Assembly (NCBI GenBank): GCA_902791035.1
Contig: CADAUA010000005.1
Coordinates: 1 to 64,000, forward strand
Length of the DNA stretch: 64,000 nucleotides
Source of the DNA: an uncultured Coriobacteriaceae bacterium
GTDB lineage: Bacteria; Actinomycetota; Coriobacteriia; Coriobacteriales; Atopobiaceae
Direction of reading: 5' to 3'
The notes beneath the pieces are model-generated. The model worked only from the letters and a program-made list of their open reading frames with translations. It searched no databases and was not told the DNA's origin. Position numbers and translations under genes: made by a program. Positions 52,554-61,818 of this stretch are shown here, piece by piece; the first letter of the stretch is position 1; each line of letters opens with the position of its first letter.

Positions 52554-53393
52554 ATGCAGGCCATACGAAGCATCAACCACAACGCGGCAATCTGCGTGGA
52601 CTCGCGCGGCCGCGAGGTCGTGGCGCTGGGCTCCGGTGTGGGCTTTGGCGACTTCCCGCGTGAGATACCCCTCTCCCAGATCGACCGCACCTTTGCCAAC
52701 ATAGACCCCCGCTACCTCGGCCTCATCGAGGAGCTGCCCCCGGAGCACCTGGCCTTTGCCGCCCAGTTTGCGGACGTGGTGCGCATGCAGGTCTCCCACG
52801 AGCTCTCGCCCAACCTGCCCATAACCCTGGCGGACCACATCTCCTTTGCCATCAAGCGCGCCAAGGAGGGCATATACGTGGCCATGCCCCTGGCCTACGA
52901 CGTGCAGCAGGCCTATCCCGTGGAGTATGGGCTGGGCCAGATGTGCGTGCGGGGCATGGAGAAGACCTTCCACGTGCGGCTTCCCAAGGACGAGGCCGTG
53001 GGCATCGCCCTCTCCATCGTGGGGAGCGCGGTGGCGTCGAGCTCCCAGACCGAGCGACGCGACGAGCGCGAGCGGCGCCTGATAGAGCGCGTGACCGGCA
53101 TGGTGGAGCGCGACCTGGGCATACAGGTGGACCGCTCGACCTTCGACTACGCGCGCTTTGCCACCCACGTGCGCTACCTCCTGGAGCGCATCCGCGACGG
53201 CAAGCCCCTCTCCACGCCCAACGGCGACCTCTACGACGAGGTGATCGGCCAGTACCCGGAGGTGGCGGCCTGCGCGAACCGGGTGGCGGACTCCCTGGAG
53301 CGCTCCACCGAGGCCACCGTCACACGCGAGGAGCGGCTCTACCTCATGCTGCACATCAACCGGCTGGCGGAGCGGGCGCGCGAGCACGAGTAG
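52554..53393 (+). CDS. BglG/LicT-family transcriptional antiterminator
   Basis: A 279-residue RNA-binding regulator; ATG 52554 after AGGGGGT. The N-terminal CAT domain (about 1-60, SINHNAAICVDSRGREVVALGSGVGFG) binds a ribonucleic antiterminator. PRD1 has regulatory His in VSHEL and LADHISFA; PRD2 has FATHVRYL and LMLHINRL. Phosphorylation by the PTS controls dimerisation. Its target is almost certainly the leader terminator at 53525-53599 before the PTS gene directly downstream. Confidence 0.9.
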   Translation: MQAIRSINHNAAICVDSRGREVVALGSGVGFGDFPREIPLSQIDRTFANIDPRYLGLIEELPPEHLAFAAQFADVVRMQVSHELSPNLPITLADHISFAIKRAKEGIYVAMPLAYDVQQAYPVEYGLGQMCVRGMEKTFHVRLPKDEAVGIALSIVGSAVASSSQTERRDERERRLIERVTGMVERDLGIQVDRSTFDYARFATHVRYLLERIRDGKPLSTPNGDLYDEVIGQYPEVAACANRVADSLERSTEATVTREERLYLMLHINRLAERAREHE

Positions 53394-53491
53394 GGACACG
53401 CGTCAGCATGCGCATTCTACCGTTTGCCGGCAAATTGGTACCGCTGGCTGGGCTTGGGTTTCTCGACCGCCAAGCTGCCAGATCCAGTCGC

Positions 53492-53599
53492 TATAGTCGC
53501 AACTGCTTTGGACGTGACTTGTGGGAAACCGCGAGGTGTCACCTTGGCTAAGACGGGGTCGCATGACCTTGTCCGGTGACGCTCGTGGCTTCTTTTTTT
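53492..53599 (+). promoter_or_regulatory. PTS leader: promoter -10 and antiterminator-controlled terminator
   Basis: A -10-like TATAGT (53492-53497) is followed by a strong terminator: AAACCGCGAGGTGTCACC (from 53526) pairs imperfectly with GGTGACGCTCGTGGCTT (53575-53591), then seven Ts (53593-53599). The left arm overlaps GGGAAACC, similar to the end of LicT/BglG RNA targets, so the preceding 25-30 bases are the likely RAT. Confidence 0.6.
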
Positions 53600-53655
53600 A
53601 TGCGCATCCCGTCTTTGCCCAGGTACCTCGCACTAAGAGAAGGGCTGGACGGCAC

Positions 53656-55083
53656 ATGGCAGACGACAAGAACAAGCAGATAGCCACCCAGGTGGTGGAG
53701 GCAGTGGGCGGCAAGGAGAACATCTCTTCTGCCTTGCACTGCATGACGCGGCTGCGCCTCACCCTCAAGGACGAGGGCCTGGCGGACCTGGATACGATCA
53801 AGGCCATAAAGGGCGTCCTGGGCGCCCAGTGGTCCGGCTCGCAGCTGCAGGTGATCATCGGCCAGAACGTGGGCAAGGTGCATGACGCCGTGGTGGCCAT
53901 GGGCGTGGCCTCGGGCGGTACGGTGGACGAGAACCTGGACGGCGACCTGGCGGGCCAGAAGCAGCCCCTCACGGCCAAGGGCGTGGGCCAGGCCATCCTG
54001 GGCTACCTCTCCGGTTCCATGGTGCCCATGATTCCGCTCCTCATGACGGCCGGCCTCATGAAGACGATCGGCGTCATCGTCGGACCCGCCATGCTGGGCC
54101 TGGTGCCGGCGGAGAGCTCCCTCGTCGTGCTGATGGACTTCGTCTACAACGCGGGCTTCTACTTCCTGCCCATCTACCTGGGTTGGACCGCGGCCCAGAA
54201 GCTGGGTGTCACCCCCATCCTGGGTGCCTACATCGGCGGCATCCTCATTGCCCCAGCCTTCGTTCAGATGGCCACGGACGGCACGCCCTTTGACGTCTTT
54301 GGCATCCCCTGCGCACCGGCCAACTACTCCTCCACGGTGCTGCCCATCCTGCTCTCCGTGTGGGTCATGAGCTACGTGGAGAAGTTCTTCAAGAAGCACC
54401 TGCCCGACGTGCTGACCACGGTCTTCTCGCCCTTCCTCACCATGCTGGTTATGCTGCCCGTCTCCCTCTGTGCCCTGGCCCCGCTGGGCAACATGCTGGG
54501 CGTCCTCATCGGCAACGCCCTCTTTGCCATGGGCAGCGCCGGCGGCATCCTCTCCATCCTGGGTGGCGGCTTGCTCTGTGCCCTCTGGCTCCCCATGGTC
54601 ACCACCGGCATGCACGTGGCCGTGATCATGCTGGCAATCGGCACCTTCATGACCACGGGCGTGGACAACTTCGTCCTGGTCTGCACGACCATAGGCCTCT
54701 GGACTGGGTATGGTGCTGAGCTTGCCGCCTTCCTCAAGCTCAAGGACCCGGAGGACAAGAGCCTGGCGCTCGGCTACTTCATCTCCAACACCGTGGGTGG
54801 CGTGGGCGAGCCCTTCATCTACGGCATCCTCTTCCAGCACCCCCGCCTTTGGGTGACCAACTCCATCGCCGCCTTTGTCACGGGCGCGCTGTCCGTTGCC
54901 CTTGGCCTGCAGGTGTACAACATGGCCGCCTCCAGCGTGCTCAACCTGCTGGCCTTTGTGGGCCCTGATCCCAGCAACCTGACCAAGACCTGCATCTGCG
55001 CCGCGGTGGGCTTCGTGCTGGGCCTGGTGCTTGCCTACCTCTTTGGTTTTACCAAGGAGGAGCTGGAGCCCAAGGAGGCGTAG
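53656..55083 (+). CDS. PTS beta-glucoside-type EIIBC permease
   Basis: A 475-residue transporter; ATG 53656 with AGAGAAGGG upstream. EIIB: SALHCMTRLRLTL with the phospho-Cys, near residue 29. EIIC: about ten helices, with GSMVPMIPLLMTAGLMK, VGEPFIYGILF and TTGMHVAVIML. No EIIA domain follows; the EIIA at 19672 or another elsewhere must supply phosphate. The substrate is probably a beta-glucoside or other disaccharide. Regulation through the upstream antiterminator is typical for this class. Confidence 0.85.
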   Translation: MADDKNKQIATQVVEAVGGKENISSALHCMTRLRLTLKDEGLADLDTIKAIKGVLGAQWSGSQLQVIIGQNVGKVHDAVVAMGVASGGTVDENLDGDLAGQKQPLTAKGVGQAILGYLSGSMVPMIPLLMTAGLMKTIGVIVGPAMLGLVPAESSLVVLMDFVYNAGFYFLPIYLGWTAAQKLGVTPILGAYIGGILIAPAFVQMATDGTPFDVFGIPCAPANYSSTVLPILLSVWVMSYVEKFFKKHLPDVLTTVFSPFLTMLVMLPVSLCALAPLGNMLGVLIGNALFAMGSAGGILSILGGGLLCALWLPMVTTGMHVAVIMLAIGTFMTTGVDNFVLVCTTIGLWTGYGAELAAFLKLKDPEDKSLALGYFISNTVGGVGEPFIYGILFQHPRLWVTNSIAAFVTGALSVALGLQVYNMAASSVLNLLAFVGPDPSNLTKTCICAAVGFVLGLVLAYLFGFTKEELEPKEA

Positions 55084-55127
55084 CCGCCCGGTGTGCCAGC
55101 CCTTGTGACACGTTGCATGTATGATGT

Positions 55128-55155
55128 GGGCGGCGCCCCGCTGGGTGCGCCGCCC
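55128..55155 (+). terminator. Hairpin after the PTS gene
   Basis: GGGCGGCGC and GCGCCGCCC form a 9-bp stem followed by TTCTC, between the PTS and Nif3 genes; probably weak termination. Confidence 0.45.
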
Positions 55156-55175
55156 TTCTCGAAAAAGGAGATGCC

Positions 55176-56051
55176 ATGCAGATAAGAGATGCGATCGAGG
55201 CAGTCAAGGCCTACTGCAAGGGGACGAACCCGGATGGCAGCGCGATCGATCCCGTCAAGACGCGCGACCAGGTGCTCTGGGGCGCGGACCGGCTGGATGC
55301 GGAGTGCACGGGCATCGTGTGCTGCATCTGGGCCACCATGGACGTGGTGCGCCAGGCAGCGGCGCGCGGGGCCAACCTGGTGATCAGCCACGAGGCGCTC
55401 TTCTGGAACCACGGGGACCACACGGACTGGCTGGAGGCCCAGCGCAACCGGGCCTTTGCGGCCAAGCGCGACCTCCTGGAGCAGACGGGTATGGTGGTCT
55501 GGCGCTGCCACGACTACATCCACTCCGGCATCCCTGCGGGTGACGGCACCTGGGTGGACGGCATCTTCTGGGGAGCGGCGCGCAAGCTGGGCTGGGAGCC
55601 CCTGGGGCCCATCGAGCCCCTCTCCAATGCGGCCGTCTTCCTGCGCACGCAGCTCGACGGCCGGCCGGCGGGCCAGCTGGCCCAGGACGTGGTGCGAGCC
55701 CTGGGCACCAACGGCTGCCGGCTCATCGGCGACCCCGCCACGCCCGTGCACCACGTCGGTGCCGCCATGCACATGTTCGGCTTTGCGGACCGCGAGATGA
55801 TTTCGGCCCTGGACCGCGACGACGTGGACTGCCTGCTTGCCATGGAGACCACGGACTACACCGTGCTGGAGTACGTGCGCGACGCGTCCCAGGCGGGCCA
55901 CCCCAAGGCGGTGCTCTCCATCGGCCACTTCAACTTCGAGGAGCCCGGCATGGAGGCCATGGTGGACTGGCTGCCCACGGCGTTGGGCCCGGGCTGCCCC
56001 GAGGCCAGCTTCGTGGCCGCAGGCGATCCCTTCCGCTACGTGCTCTCCTAG
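55176..56051 (+). CDS. Nif3-like dinuclear metal-centre protein (DUF34/YbgI)
   Basis: A 291-residue protein, ATG 55176 after AAAGGAG. Metal-binding features of the NIF3 family: VISHEALFWNHGD, VVWRCHDYIHSGI, ALSIGHFNFEEPGME. The family (often named GTP cyclohydrolase 1 type 2) forms hexamers; its function remains unclear. This version lacks the central insert of many bacterial members. The gene is placed 92 bases after the PTS gene and may be co-transcribed. Confidence 0.8.
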   Translation: MQIRDAIEAVKAYCKGTNPDGSAIDPVKTRDQVLWGADRLDAECTGIVCCIWATMDVVRQAAARGANLVISHEALFWNHGDHTDWLEAQRNRAFAAKRDLLEQTGMVVWRCHDYIHSGIPAGDGTWVDGIFWGAARKLGWEPLGPIEPLSNAAVFLRTQLDGRPAGQLAQDVVRALGTNGCRLIGDPATPVHHVGAAMHMFGFADREMISALDRDDVDCLLAMETTDYTVLEYVRDASQAGHPKAVLSIGHFNFEEPGMEAMVDWLPTALGPGCPEASFVAAGDPFRYVLS

Positions 56052-56074
56052 CCCGCGGCGGGATTTTGTTTGTC

Positions 56075-56225
56075 CGCCCGCCACAAATGGGCCTCCGCGA
56101 CCGCTGCCCATTTGTGGCGGACAAACGTGTACCGGCGGCGGGCATAAGGGCGGGACCACGGGGCAAACGTGCAGCGTTGCGGGGCAAACGTGCGGGACCA
56201 CGGGTCAAACGTGCAACTCTGCCCG
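56075..56225. repeat. CACGTTTGCC repeat cluster 3
   Basis: CCGCCACAAATGGGC and GCCCATTTGTGGCGG pair as a hairpin. GGCAAACGTGC copies follow, nearly identical to the end of cluster 2. GGTGACAAAGGTGACAAAAGGTCAGACCCC words fill 56250-56350, repeating a motif seen at 52396. Confidence 0.8.
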
Positions 56226-56352
56226 GCATTCGATTCTCCGGATCAGACCCCGGTGACAGCTGCACCAGACCCCGGTGACAAAGGTGACAAAAGGTCAGAC
56301 CCCGGTGACAGCCGCACCAGACCTCGGTGACAAAAGGTCAGACCCCACGGGG

Positions 56353-56559
56353 TCAGGCCCCGCGGGGGCGGTAGCGGGCCATGACGGTGGCGAAGTCCGC
56401 GCGGCCCTCGATGTAGTCCAGGAAGGCCACCGTGGGCTCGCGACCGTGGAAGGCGGCGCAGTTGCCGCAGAGGTCGCAATCGCTGATGCAGGGGTAGGTG
56501 GCCTCGATGTAGGCTCGGCGCTCCTCGCGCGTGGAGTCCGCGATTGCGGGCGGGGTCAT
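56353..56559 (-). CDS. Small cysteine-cluster protein, paralogue
   Basis: A 68-residue protein with the same plan as the gene at 51717: STREERRAYIEATYPC, CDLCGNCAAFHG (CxxCxxC-like run), then FLDYIEGRADFATVMARYR. ATG 56559 follows GAAGGGAGG. The function is unknown; metal binding is likely. It lies alone between repeat cluster 3 and the dipeptidase gene. Confidence 0.65.
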   Translation of the reverse strand: MTPPAIADSTREERRAYIEATYPCISDCDLCGNCAAFHGREPTVAFLDYIEGRADFATVMARYRPRGA

Positions 56560-56696
56560 GGGGCCTCCCTTCGTTTGTTTTCAACAGGATAGCGAAGTCG
56601 CAGGCGGCCGGCGCATGCAGTCGCACGTGCGCTATCGTGTTCGAAACGAGCGAGGCCACCCGGACCGGCTCCGGGCGGCAGGGAAAGGGGCTTCTC

Positions 56697-57692
56697 ATGA
56701 GGGTATTCGACCTGCACTGCGACACGCTGGACGCGCTGGGCACGGCGGACCTGCACGAACCCGGGGACGGCTCCCCGCGCGAGTCGGTCGGCGACATCGT
56801 GACCAACGGCCTGGACCTGGCCGCCGACCGCATGCATGCCGCCGCGCCCGAGGGCTGGTGCCAGTGCTACGCCGTCTTCGTGCCCGATGGGATGGACCCC
56901 GCACGCCTCTCGGCCCTGGACTTCTACCGGCACGTGAGCGCCTACCTGCGCGCGCAGACCGCCGAACACGCCGACAAGGTCGCCCAGCCCCACGACGCCC
57001 GCGACATCGAGGGCGTGCTGGCGGCCGGCAAGGTGTGCGCCCTTCTTACCATAGAGAACGGCGCGCCGGTGGAGTCGCTCGAGGTGCTGGACCAGATGGC
57101 GGCCGACGGCGTCAAGATGATCACCCTCACCTGGAACGGCAAGAACCAGATAGCATCCGGCAACGTGACCACCGACGGCATGAGCGACTTCGGCCGCGAG
57201 GTCGTGCGCCATATGGAGGAGCTGGGCATCGTGGTGGACGTGAGCCACCTGAACGACGCGGGCTTCGCCGACCTGCTCAAGGTGGCCACGCGGCCCTTCG
57301 CGGCGTCGCATTCCAACTCGCGCGCCGTCTGCGGCCACAAGCGCAACCTCACCGACGACCAGTTCCGCGCCATCGTGGAGCGCGGTGGCATCGTGGGCAT
57401 CAACTACTGGACCGAGATGGTCTCCGAGCGCTGCTGGGGGCACGAGGCGGACGTGGACCCAAGCTTCGACGAGCTCTCCGCCCACATCGAGCACTTCCTG
57501 GACCTTGGGGGAGAGAAGGCCGTCGCGCTGGGGAGCGACTACGACGGCTCGCACGTGCCCACCTGGCTCAAGGGCTGCCAGACCCTGCCGGCCTTCTATG
57601 CCCGGGTGGTGGCGCGCTTTGGTCAGGAGCTGGCGGACGACATGTTCTATGGCAACGCACACCGCTTCTTCGTGGCCAACGAGGAGCGCTAG
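56697..57692 (+). CDS. Membrane dipeptidase-type (M19) metallopeptidase
   Basis: A 331-residue renal-dipeptidase family protein; ATG 56697 with AAAGGGG upstream. FDLHCDTLDAL supplies the His-x-Asp ligands, LLTIENGAP the bridging Glu, VVDVSHLNDAGF and AASHSNSRAVCGHKRNL the later His, and GSDYDGSHVP the Asp. There is no signal peptide, so it is probably cytoplasmic. M19 enzymes cleave dipeptides, including D-amino-acid ones. Confidence 0.88.
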   Translation: MRVFDLHCDTLDALGTADLHEPGDGSPRESVGDIVTNGLDLAADRMHAAAPEGWCQCYAVFVPDGMDPARLSALDFYRHVSAYLRAQTAEHADKVAQPHDARDIEGVLAAGKVCALLTIENGAPVESLEVLDQMAADGVKMITLTWNGKNQIASGNVTTDGMSDFGREVVRHMEELGIVVDVSHLNDAGFADLLKVATRPFAASHSNSRAVCGHKRNLTDDQFRAIVERGGIVGINYWTEMVSERCWGHEADVDPSFDELSAHIEHFLDLGGEKAVALGSDYDGSHVPTWLKGCQTLPAFYARVVARFGQELADDMFYGNAHRFFVANEER

Positions 57693-57841
57693 GGCCGCCG
57701 GGGCTGGGTCTCGTGCAAGCAGACACGCTTACGCCCCGCTAAGCGTGTCCGGGAGCTCACCGCCCGCTGCCGTGCCCGCCTGGGAATGTCTTGTCTTTGT
57801 CAAGTGACCGCTCGCCGGCCCCGCCTGTGCTATCCTAGCCC

Positions 57842-58136
57842 GCAGGCAATGACGGAGAGGTCTGCGTCTCGCGTAGTCCGAGCACGAGAGAGGGAGCCCA
57901 TCGGCTGGGAGGCTCCTGCGAGGGCTGAGGCAAGGAGTTCACTCCACCAGCCGCGACCTCAAAGCGCTTGTCGCCAGGCCCGCATCCGGCGCCGGCGTCC
58001 GCGCGAGTAGGGAAGCCGTCCGACCCACGGCACGGGTCAAACGAGTGGTCGCTCGCGAGAGAAAACGCGCACGGCAATCAAGGTGGTACCGCGGAACACA
58101 TCCGTCCTTGGGCATGGGCTCGAGGGCGGTTTTTTG
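57842..58136 (+). ncRNA. T-box riboswitch (phenylalanine)
   Basis: The conserved antiterminator bulge AAGGTGGTACCGCG lies at 58080-58093, followed by a terminator stem (CCGTCCTTG with CGAGGGCGG) and TTTTTT (to 58136). Stem I would lie in 57850-57970; GAGTTCACTCC offers a UUC (Phe) specifier at 57938-57940. Uncharged tRNA-Phe would stabilise the antiterminator and allow pheST expression. Confidence 0.85.
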
Positions 58137-58221
58137 TTGCTCGGGCAGCCGGCGCAAGCCGGCGGAGACGGCGGCTGTCGCACAGGCAGCGGAACGGCAC
58201 GAAGCGGAAGGGGAACGCACG

Positions 58222-59289
58222 ATGGCGATGGAGGACGACCTCAGGTCCATTGAGGAGCAGGTAAGGGAGCGCCTGGAGAAGGCCCAGAGCATGGAGGCCG
58301 TGGAGCAGCTCCGCGTGGAGATGCTGGGTCGCAAGGGCCAGCTCACGGCGATCATGCACACCATGGGCAAGGTGCCCCAGGAGCAGCGCCGCGCCATGGG
58401 CCAGATGGCAAACACCGTGCGGGCAAACGTCGAGGCCGGCATCGCCGCCCGCCGCGACGCCCTGCAGGCCGAGCTCATGGCCGCAAAGATGCACGCCGAG
58501 GCCGTGGACGTGACCCTGCCCGGCCGCCAGCTGACCCCTGGCACCCAGCACCTGATCAACCAGATCCGCGAGGAGATGGAGGACATCTTCGCCGGGCTGG
58601 GCTACACCATCGAGGACGGCCCCTACATCGAGGACGTCTACCACAACTTCACGGCCCTGAACGCCCCCGAGAACCACCCCAGCCGCGCCGCGTCCGACAC
58701 CTTCTACGTGGTGGACAACGCCCCCGAGGGCAAGGGCGACCTGGGCCTCTCCTCCTCCGACATGCTCCTGCGCACCCAGACCTCCGGCGTGCAGGTGCAT
58801 GTGATGGAGAAGCAGCAGCCCCCCATCTACATGATCTGCCCGGGCACCGTCTTCCGCCCGGACACCGCCGACGCCAACCACCTGCCCCAGTTCACGCAGG
58901 TGGAGGGCCTGGTGGTGGACGAGGGAATCACCTTCGGCGACCTCAAGGGCACGCTGGACTACTTCACGCGCGAGATCTTCGGCAAGGACCGCGCTACCCG
59001 CTACCGCCCGCACTTCTTCCCCTTCACCGAGCCCAGCTGCGAGGTGGACGTGTCGTGCGGCGTGTGTGGCGGCAAGGGTTGCCGCTTCTGCAAGGGCACG
59101 GGCTGGCTGGAGATCCTGGGCTGCGGCATGGTGGACCCCAACGTCTTCGAGTACTGCGGCATCGACTCCGAGAAGTACACCGGCTTCGCCTTTGGCATCG
59201 GCGTGGAGCGCGTGGCGGCGCTGCGCTACAACCTGCCCGACCTGCGCATGCTCATGACCGGCGACATGCGCTTCCTCAACCAGTTCTAG
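58222..59289 (+). CDS. pheS: Phenylalanine--tRNA ligase alpha subunit
   Basis: A 355-residue class II synthetase subunit; ATG 58222 with GGAAGGGG upstream. A coiled-coil N-terminal arm (1-85) binds tRNA; motif 2 (FRPDTADANHLPQFTQVEGLVVD) and motif 3 (GFAFGIGVERVAAL) are intact. A CxxC-x4-CxxC cluster (CGVCGGKGCRFC) sits in the PFTEPSCEVDV-GW region, a putative zinc knuckle found in some PheS. It forms the (alpha-beta)2 enzyme with the next gene, under T-box control. Confidence 0.95.
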   Translation: MAMEDDLRSIEEQVRERLEKAQSMEAVEQLRVEMLGRKGQLTAIMHTMGKVPQEQRRAMGQMANTVRANVEAGIAARRDALQAELMAAKMHAEAVDVTLPGRQLTPGTQHLINQIREEMEDIFAGLGYTIEDGPYIEDVYHNFTALNAPENHPSRAASDTFYVVDNAPEGKGDLGLSSSDMLLRTQTSGVQVHVMEKQQPPIYMICPGTVFRPDTADANHLPQFTQVEGLVVDEGITFGDLKGTLDYFTREIFGKDRATRYRPHFFPFTEPSCEVDVSCGVCGGKGCRFCKGTGWLEILGCGMVDPNVFEYCGIDSEKYTGFAFGIGVERVAALRYNLPDLRMLMTGDMRFLNQF

Positions 59290-59358
59290 GCCGCCCGCCC
59301 CAACCACAACGATTGCGCGCGCCCCGGACGTGGGCGCGCCCAGAAAGGCAGATCAAAG

Positions 59359-61818
59359 ATGCGCGTTTCTTATGAGTGGCTCAAGAGCATGGTGGACGTG
59401 CCGGAGGACCCCCAGGACCTGGTGCGCGAGTTCGTGCGCACGGGCACCGAGGTGGAGGCCGTGGAGAAGGTCGGTGCCGACCTGGCAAACGTCGTGACCG
59501 CCCGGGTGGTGTCCAAGCAGCCCCACCCCGACTCGGACCACATGTGGGTGTGCAAGGTGGACGTGGGCGAGCGCAACCTGGGCAAGGACGGCAAGCCCGA
59601 GCCCCTGCAGATCGTCTGCGGCGCCCAGAACTTCAACGAGGGCGACCACATCGTGACCGCCCTCGTGGGCGCGGTGCTGCCCGGCGACGTAAAGATCAAG
59701 AAGTCCAAGCTGCGCGGCGTGGAGTCGATGGGCATGAACTGCTCCGAGCGCGAGCTGGGCCTGGGCAACGACCACGCGGGCATCATCATCCTGCCGCCGG
59801 ACGCCCCGGTGGGCATGGACTACACCGACTACCTGGGCAGCTCCGACACCGTGATCGACTGCGAGCTCACCCCCAACCGCCCGGACTGCCTGGCCATGAC
59901 GGGCATGGCGGTGGAGGTCTCGGCCATGCTTGACGAGCCGACCCACATCGAGCTCCCGCACGTGGCCCAGGAGCAGGGCCCCAACGCTGCCGACCTCGTG
60001 GACGTGGCCATCGCCGACCCCGCCCTCTGCCCCCGCTACACGGCCCGCGTGGTCCGCAACGTCAAGATCGGCCCCAGCCCCGAGTGGCTGGCCCGCCGCG
60101 TGATCGCCGCCGGTAGCCGTCCGATCAACAACGTGGTCGATGTGACCAACTACGTGATGTTCCTCACCGGCCAGCCCCTGCACGCCTTCGACCTGGGCAA
60201 GCTGACCGAGCGCGACGGCAAGCGCCACATCGTGGTGCGCGCGGCCGCCGACGGCGAGAAGGTCACCACGCTGGACGGCAAGGAGCGTGACCTCACCAGC
60301 GACATGATCGTGATCACCGACGACGGCAAGACCCCGGTGGCCCTGGCCGGCGTGATGGGTGGCTTGGACTCCGAGATCGACGACGACACCGTGGACGTGC
60401 TCCTGGAGAGCGCCACCTTCGACTCCGGTCACATCTCCCGCACCAGCCGCAAGCTGGACCTCATGAGCGAGGCTTCCATCCGCTACGAGCGCCAGGTGGA
60501 CGCCGCCGGGTGCGCCGACGTGGCCGAGGTGGCGGCCGCCCTCTTCGAGCAGTGCTGCGGCGCCGAGGTGTGCCCCGGCATCGTGGACGCCTACCCCGTG
60601 CCCGCGGAGGCGCCCGTGATCGCCCTGCGCCCGGAGCGCGTACGTGCCCTTGCCGGCGCGGACATCCCCCAGGACTTCATGGAGCAGCGCCTGCGCCGCC
60701 TGGGCTGCCAGGTCACCGAGTGCGGCGACGGCAACCTCACCGTGGTGGCGCCCACCAACCGCCCCGACCTTATCCGCGAGGTCGACCTCATCGAGGAGGT
60801 CGTGCGCCTGTGGGGCGAGGGCGACATCACGCCCACCCTGCCCGCAGCCCGCAACCACGCCGGTGGCCTCACCGTGGACCAGCAGCGCGTGCGCAAGATC
60901 GGCCGTGTCCTGCGCGCCGCCGGCCTCTCCGAGACCAGCACCTACTGCTTTGCCGACGCGAGCGACCTGGAGCGCCTGAACATCCCCGACGTGGGCCGCG
61001 GCATCCCCGTGCAGATCATGAACCCGCTGGTGGCCGACCAGTCCCAGATGCGTCGGTCCATGCTGCCGGGGCTCCTCCGCTCTGTGGCCTACAACCTGGA
61101 CCACGGCGTGGACAACGTGGCCCTCTACGAGCTGGGCCGGGTCTTCTTTGGCCGCGAGAACCGCTCGCAGCCGGACGAGCCGCAGTACGTGTGCGGCGTG
61201 CTCTGCGGCAAGCGCGCGGACGACGCCTGGGACCTCAAGTGGCCCGAGTACGACTTCTTTGACGCCAAGGGCGTGGTGGAGGAGCTTCTCTCCGCCCTGC
61301 GCATCACCAAGGTCCGCTTCCGCGTGGCGGCAGAGGACAAGTTCCCCTACCTGCAGCCCGGCCGCGCGGCCGAGGTCGTGGCTCAGGGCGCTGAGATCGG
61401 TTGGGTGGGCAACATCCACCCCACCACGCTCAAGGCGGCCGGCGTGGACCAGCCCGTCGTGGCCTTCGAGCTCAACGTGGAGCAGCTGCTCCGCCTGGCC
61501 AAGCGCGAGCTGCCCTACGTGGACGTGCCCACCCTGCCCGGCGTCAAGCACGACCTGGCCATCGTGGTGGACGAGTCCGTGACGGCCGAGACCCTCACGC
61601 AGCGCATCAGCTCCGCCGGTGGCAAGCTCCTGGCCGACGTGCGCCTCTTCGACGTCTACCGCGACCCCGTGCGGGTGGGGCTGGGCAAGAAGTCCATGGC
61701 CTTCTCGCTCACCTACCGCGCTGCCGACCACACCCTCACCTCCGAGGAGGTCGAGAAGGCCCACGAGAAGCTCGTGGCCAAGGTCTGCAAGTCCACCGGC
61801 GGAGAGGTCCGCGGCTAG
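59359..61818 (+). CDS. pheT: Phenylalanine--tRNA ligase beta subunit
   Basis: An 819-residue subunit; ATG 59359 after AGAAAGG. Domains in order: tRNA-binding OB fold (40-150), B3/B4 editing region, B5 (about 410-480), catalytic-like core, and C-terminal ferredoxin-fold anticodon-binding domain ending SLTYRAADHTLTSEEVE. Full length for the family. It is co-transcribed with pheS (69-base gap). Confidence 0.95.
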   Translation: MRVSYEWLKSMVDVPEDPQDLVREFVRTGTEVEAVEKVGADLANVVTARVVSKQPHPDSDHMWVCKVDVGERNLGKDGKPEPLQIVCGAQNFNEGDHIVTALVGAVLPGDVKIKKSKLRGVESMGMNCSERELGLGNDHAGIIILPPDAPVGMDYTDYLGSSDTVIDCELTPNRPDCLAMTGMAVEVSAMLDEPTHIELPHVAQEQGPNAADLVDVAIADPALCPRYTARVVRNVKIGPSPEWLARRVIAAGSRPINNVVDVTNYVMFLTGQPLHAFDLGKLTERDGKRHIVVRAAADGEKVTTLDGKERDLTSDMIVITDDGKTPVALAGVMGGLDSEIDDDTVDVLLESATFDSGHISRTSRKLDLMSEASIRYERQVDAAGCADVAEVAAALFEQCCGAEVCPGIVDAYPVPAEAPVIALRPERVRALAGADIPQDFMEQRLRRLGCQVTECGDGNLTVVAPTNRPDLIREVDLIEEVVRLWGEGDITPTLPAARNHAGGLTVDQQRVRKIGRVLRAAGLSETSTYCFADASDLERLNIPDVGRGIPVQIMNPLVADQSQMRRSMLPGLLRSVAYNLDHGVDNVALYELGRVFFGRENRSQPDEPQYVCGVLCGKRADDAWDLKWPEYDFFDAKGVVEELLSALRITKVRFRVAAEDKFPYLQPGRAAEVVAQGAEIGWVGNIHPTTLKAAGVDQPVVAFELNVEQLLRLAKRELPYVDVPTLPGVKHDLAIVVDESVTAETLTQRISSAGGKLLADVRLFDVYRDPVRVGLGKKSMAFSLTYRAADHTLTSEEVEKAHEKLVAKVCKSTGGEVRG

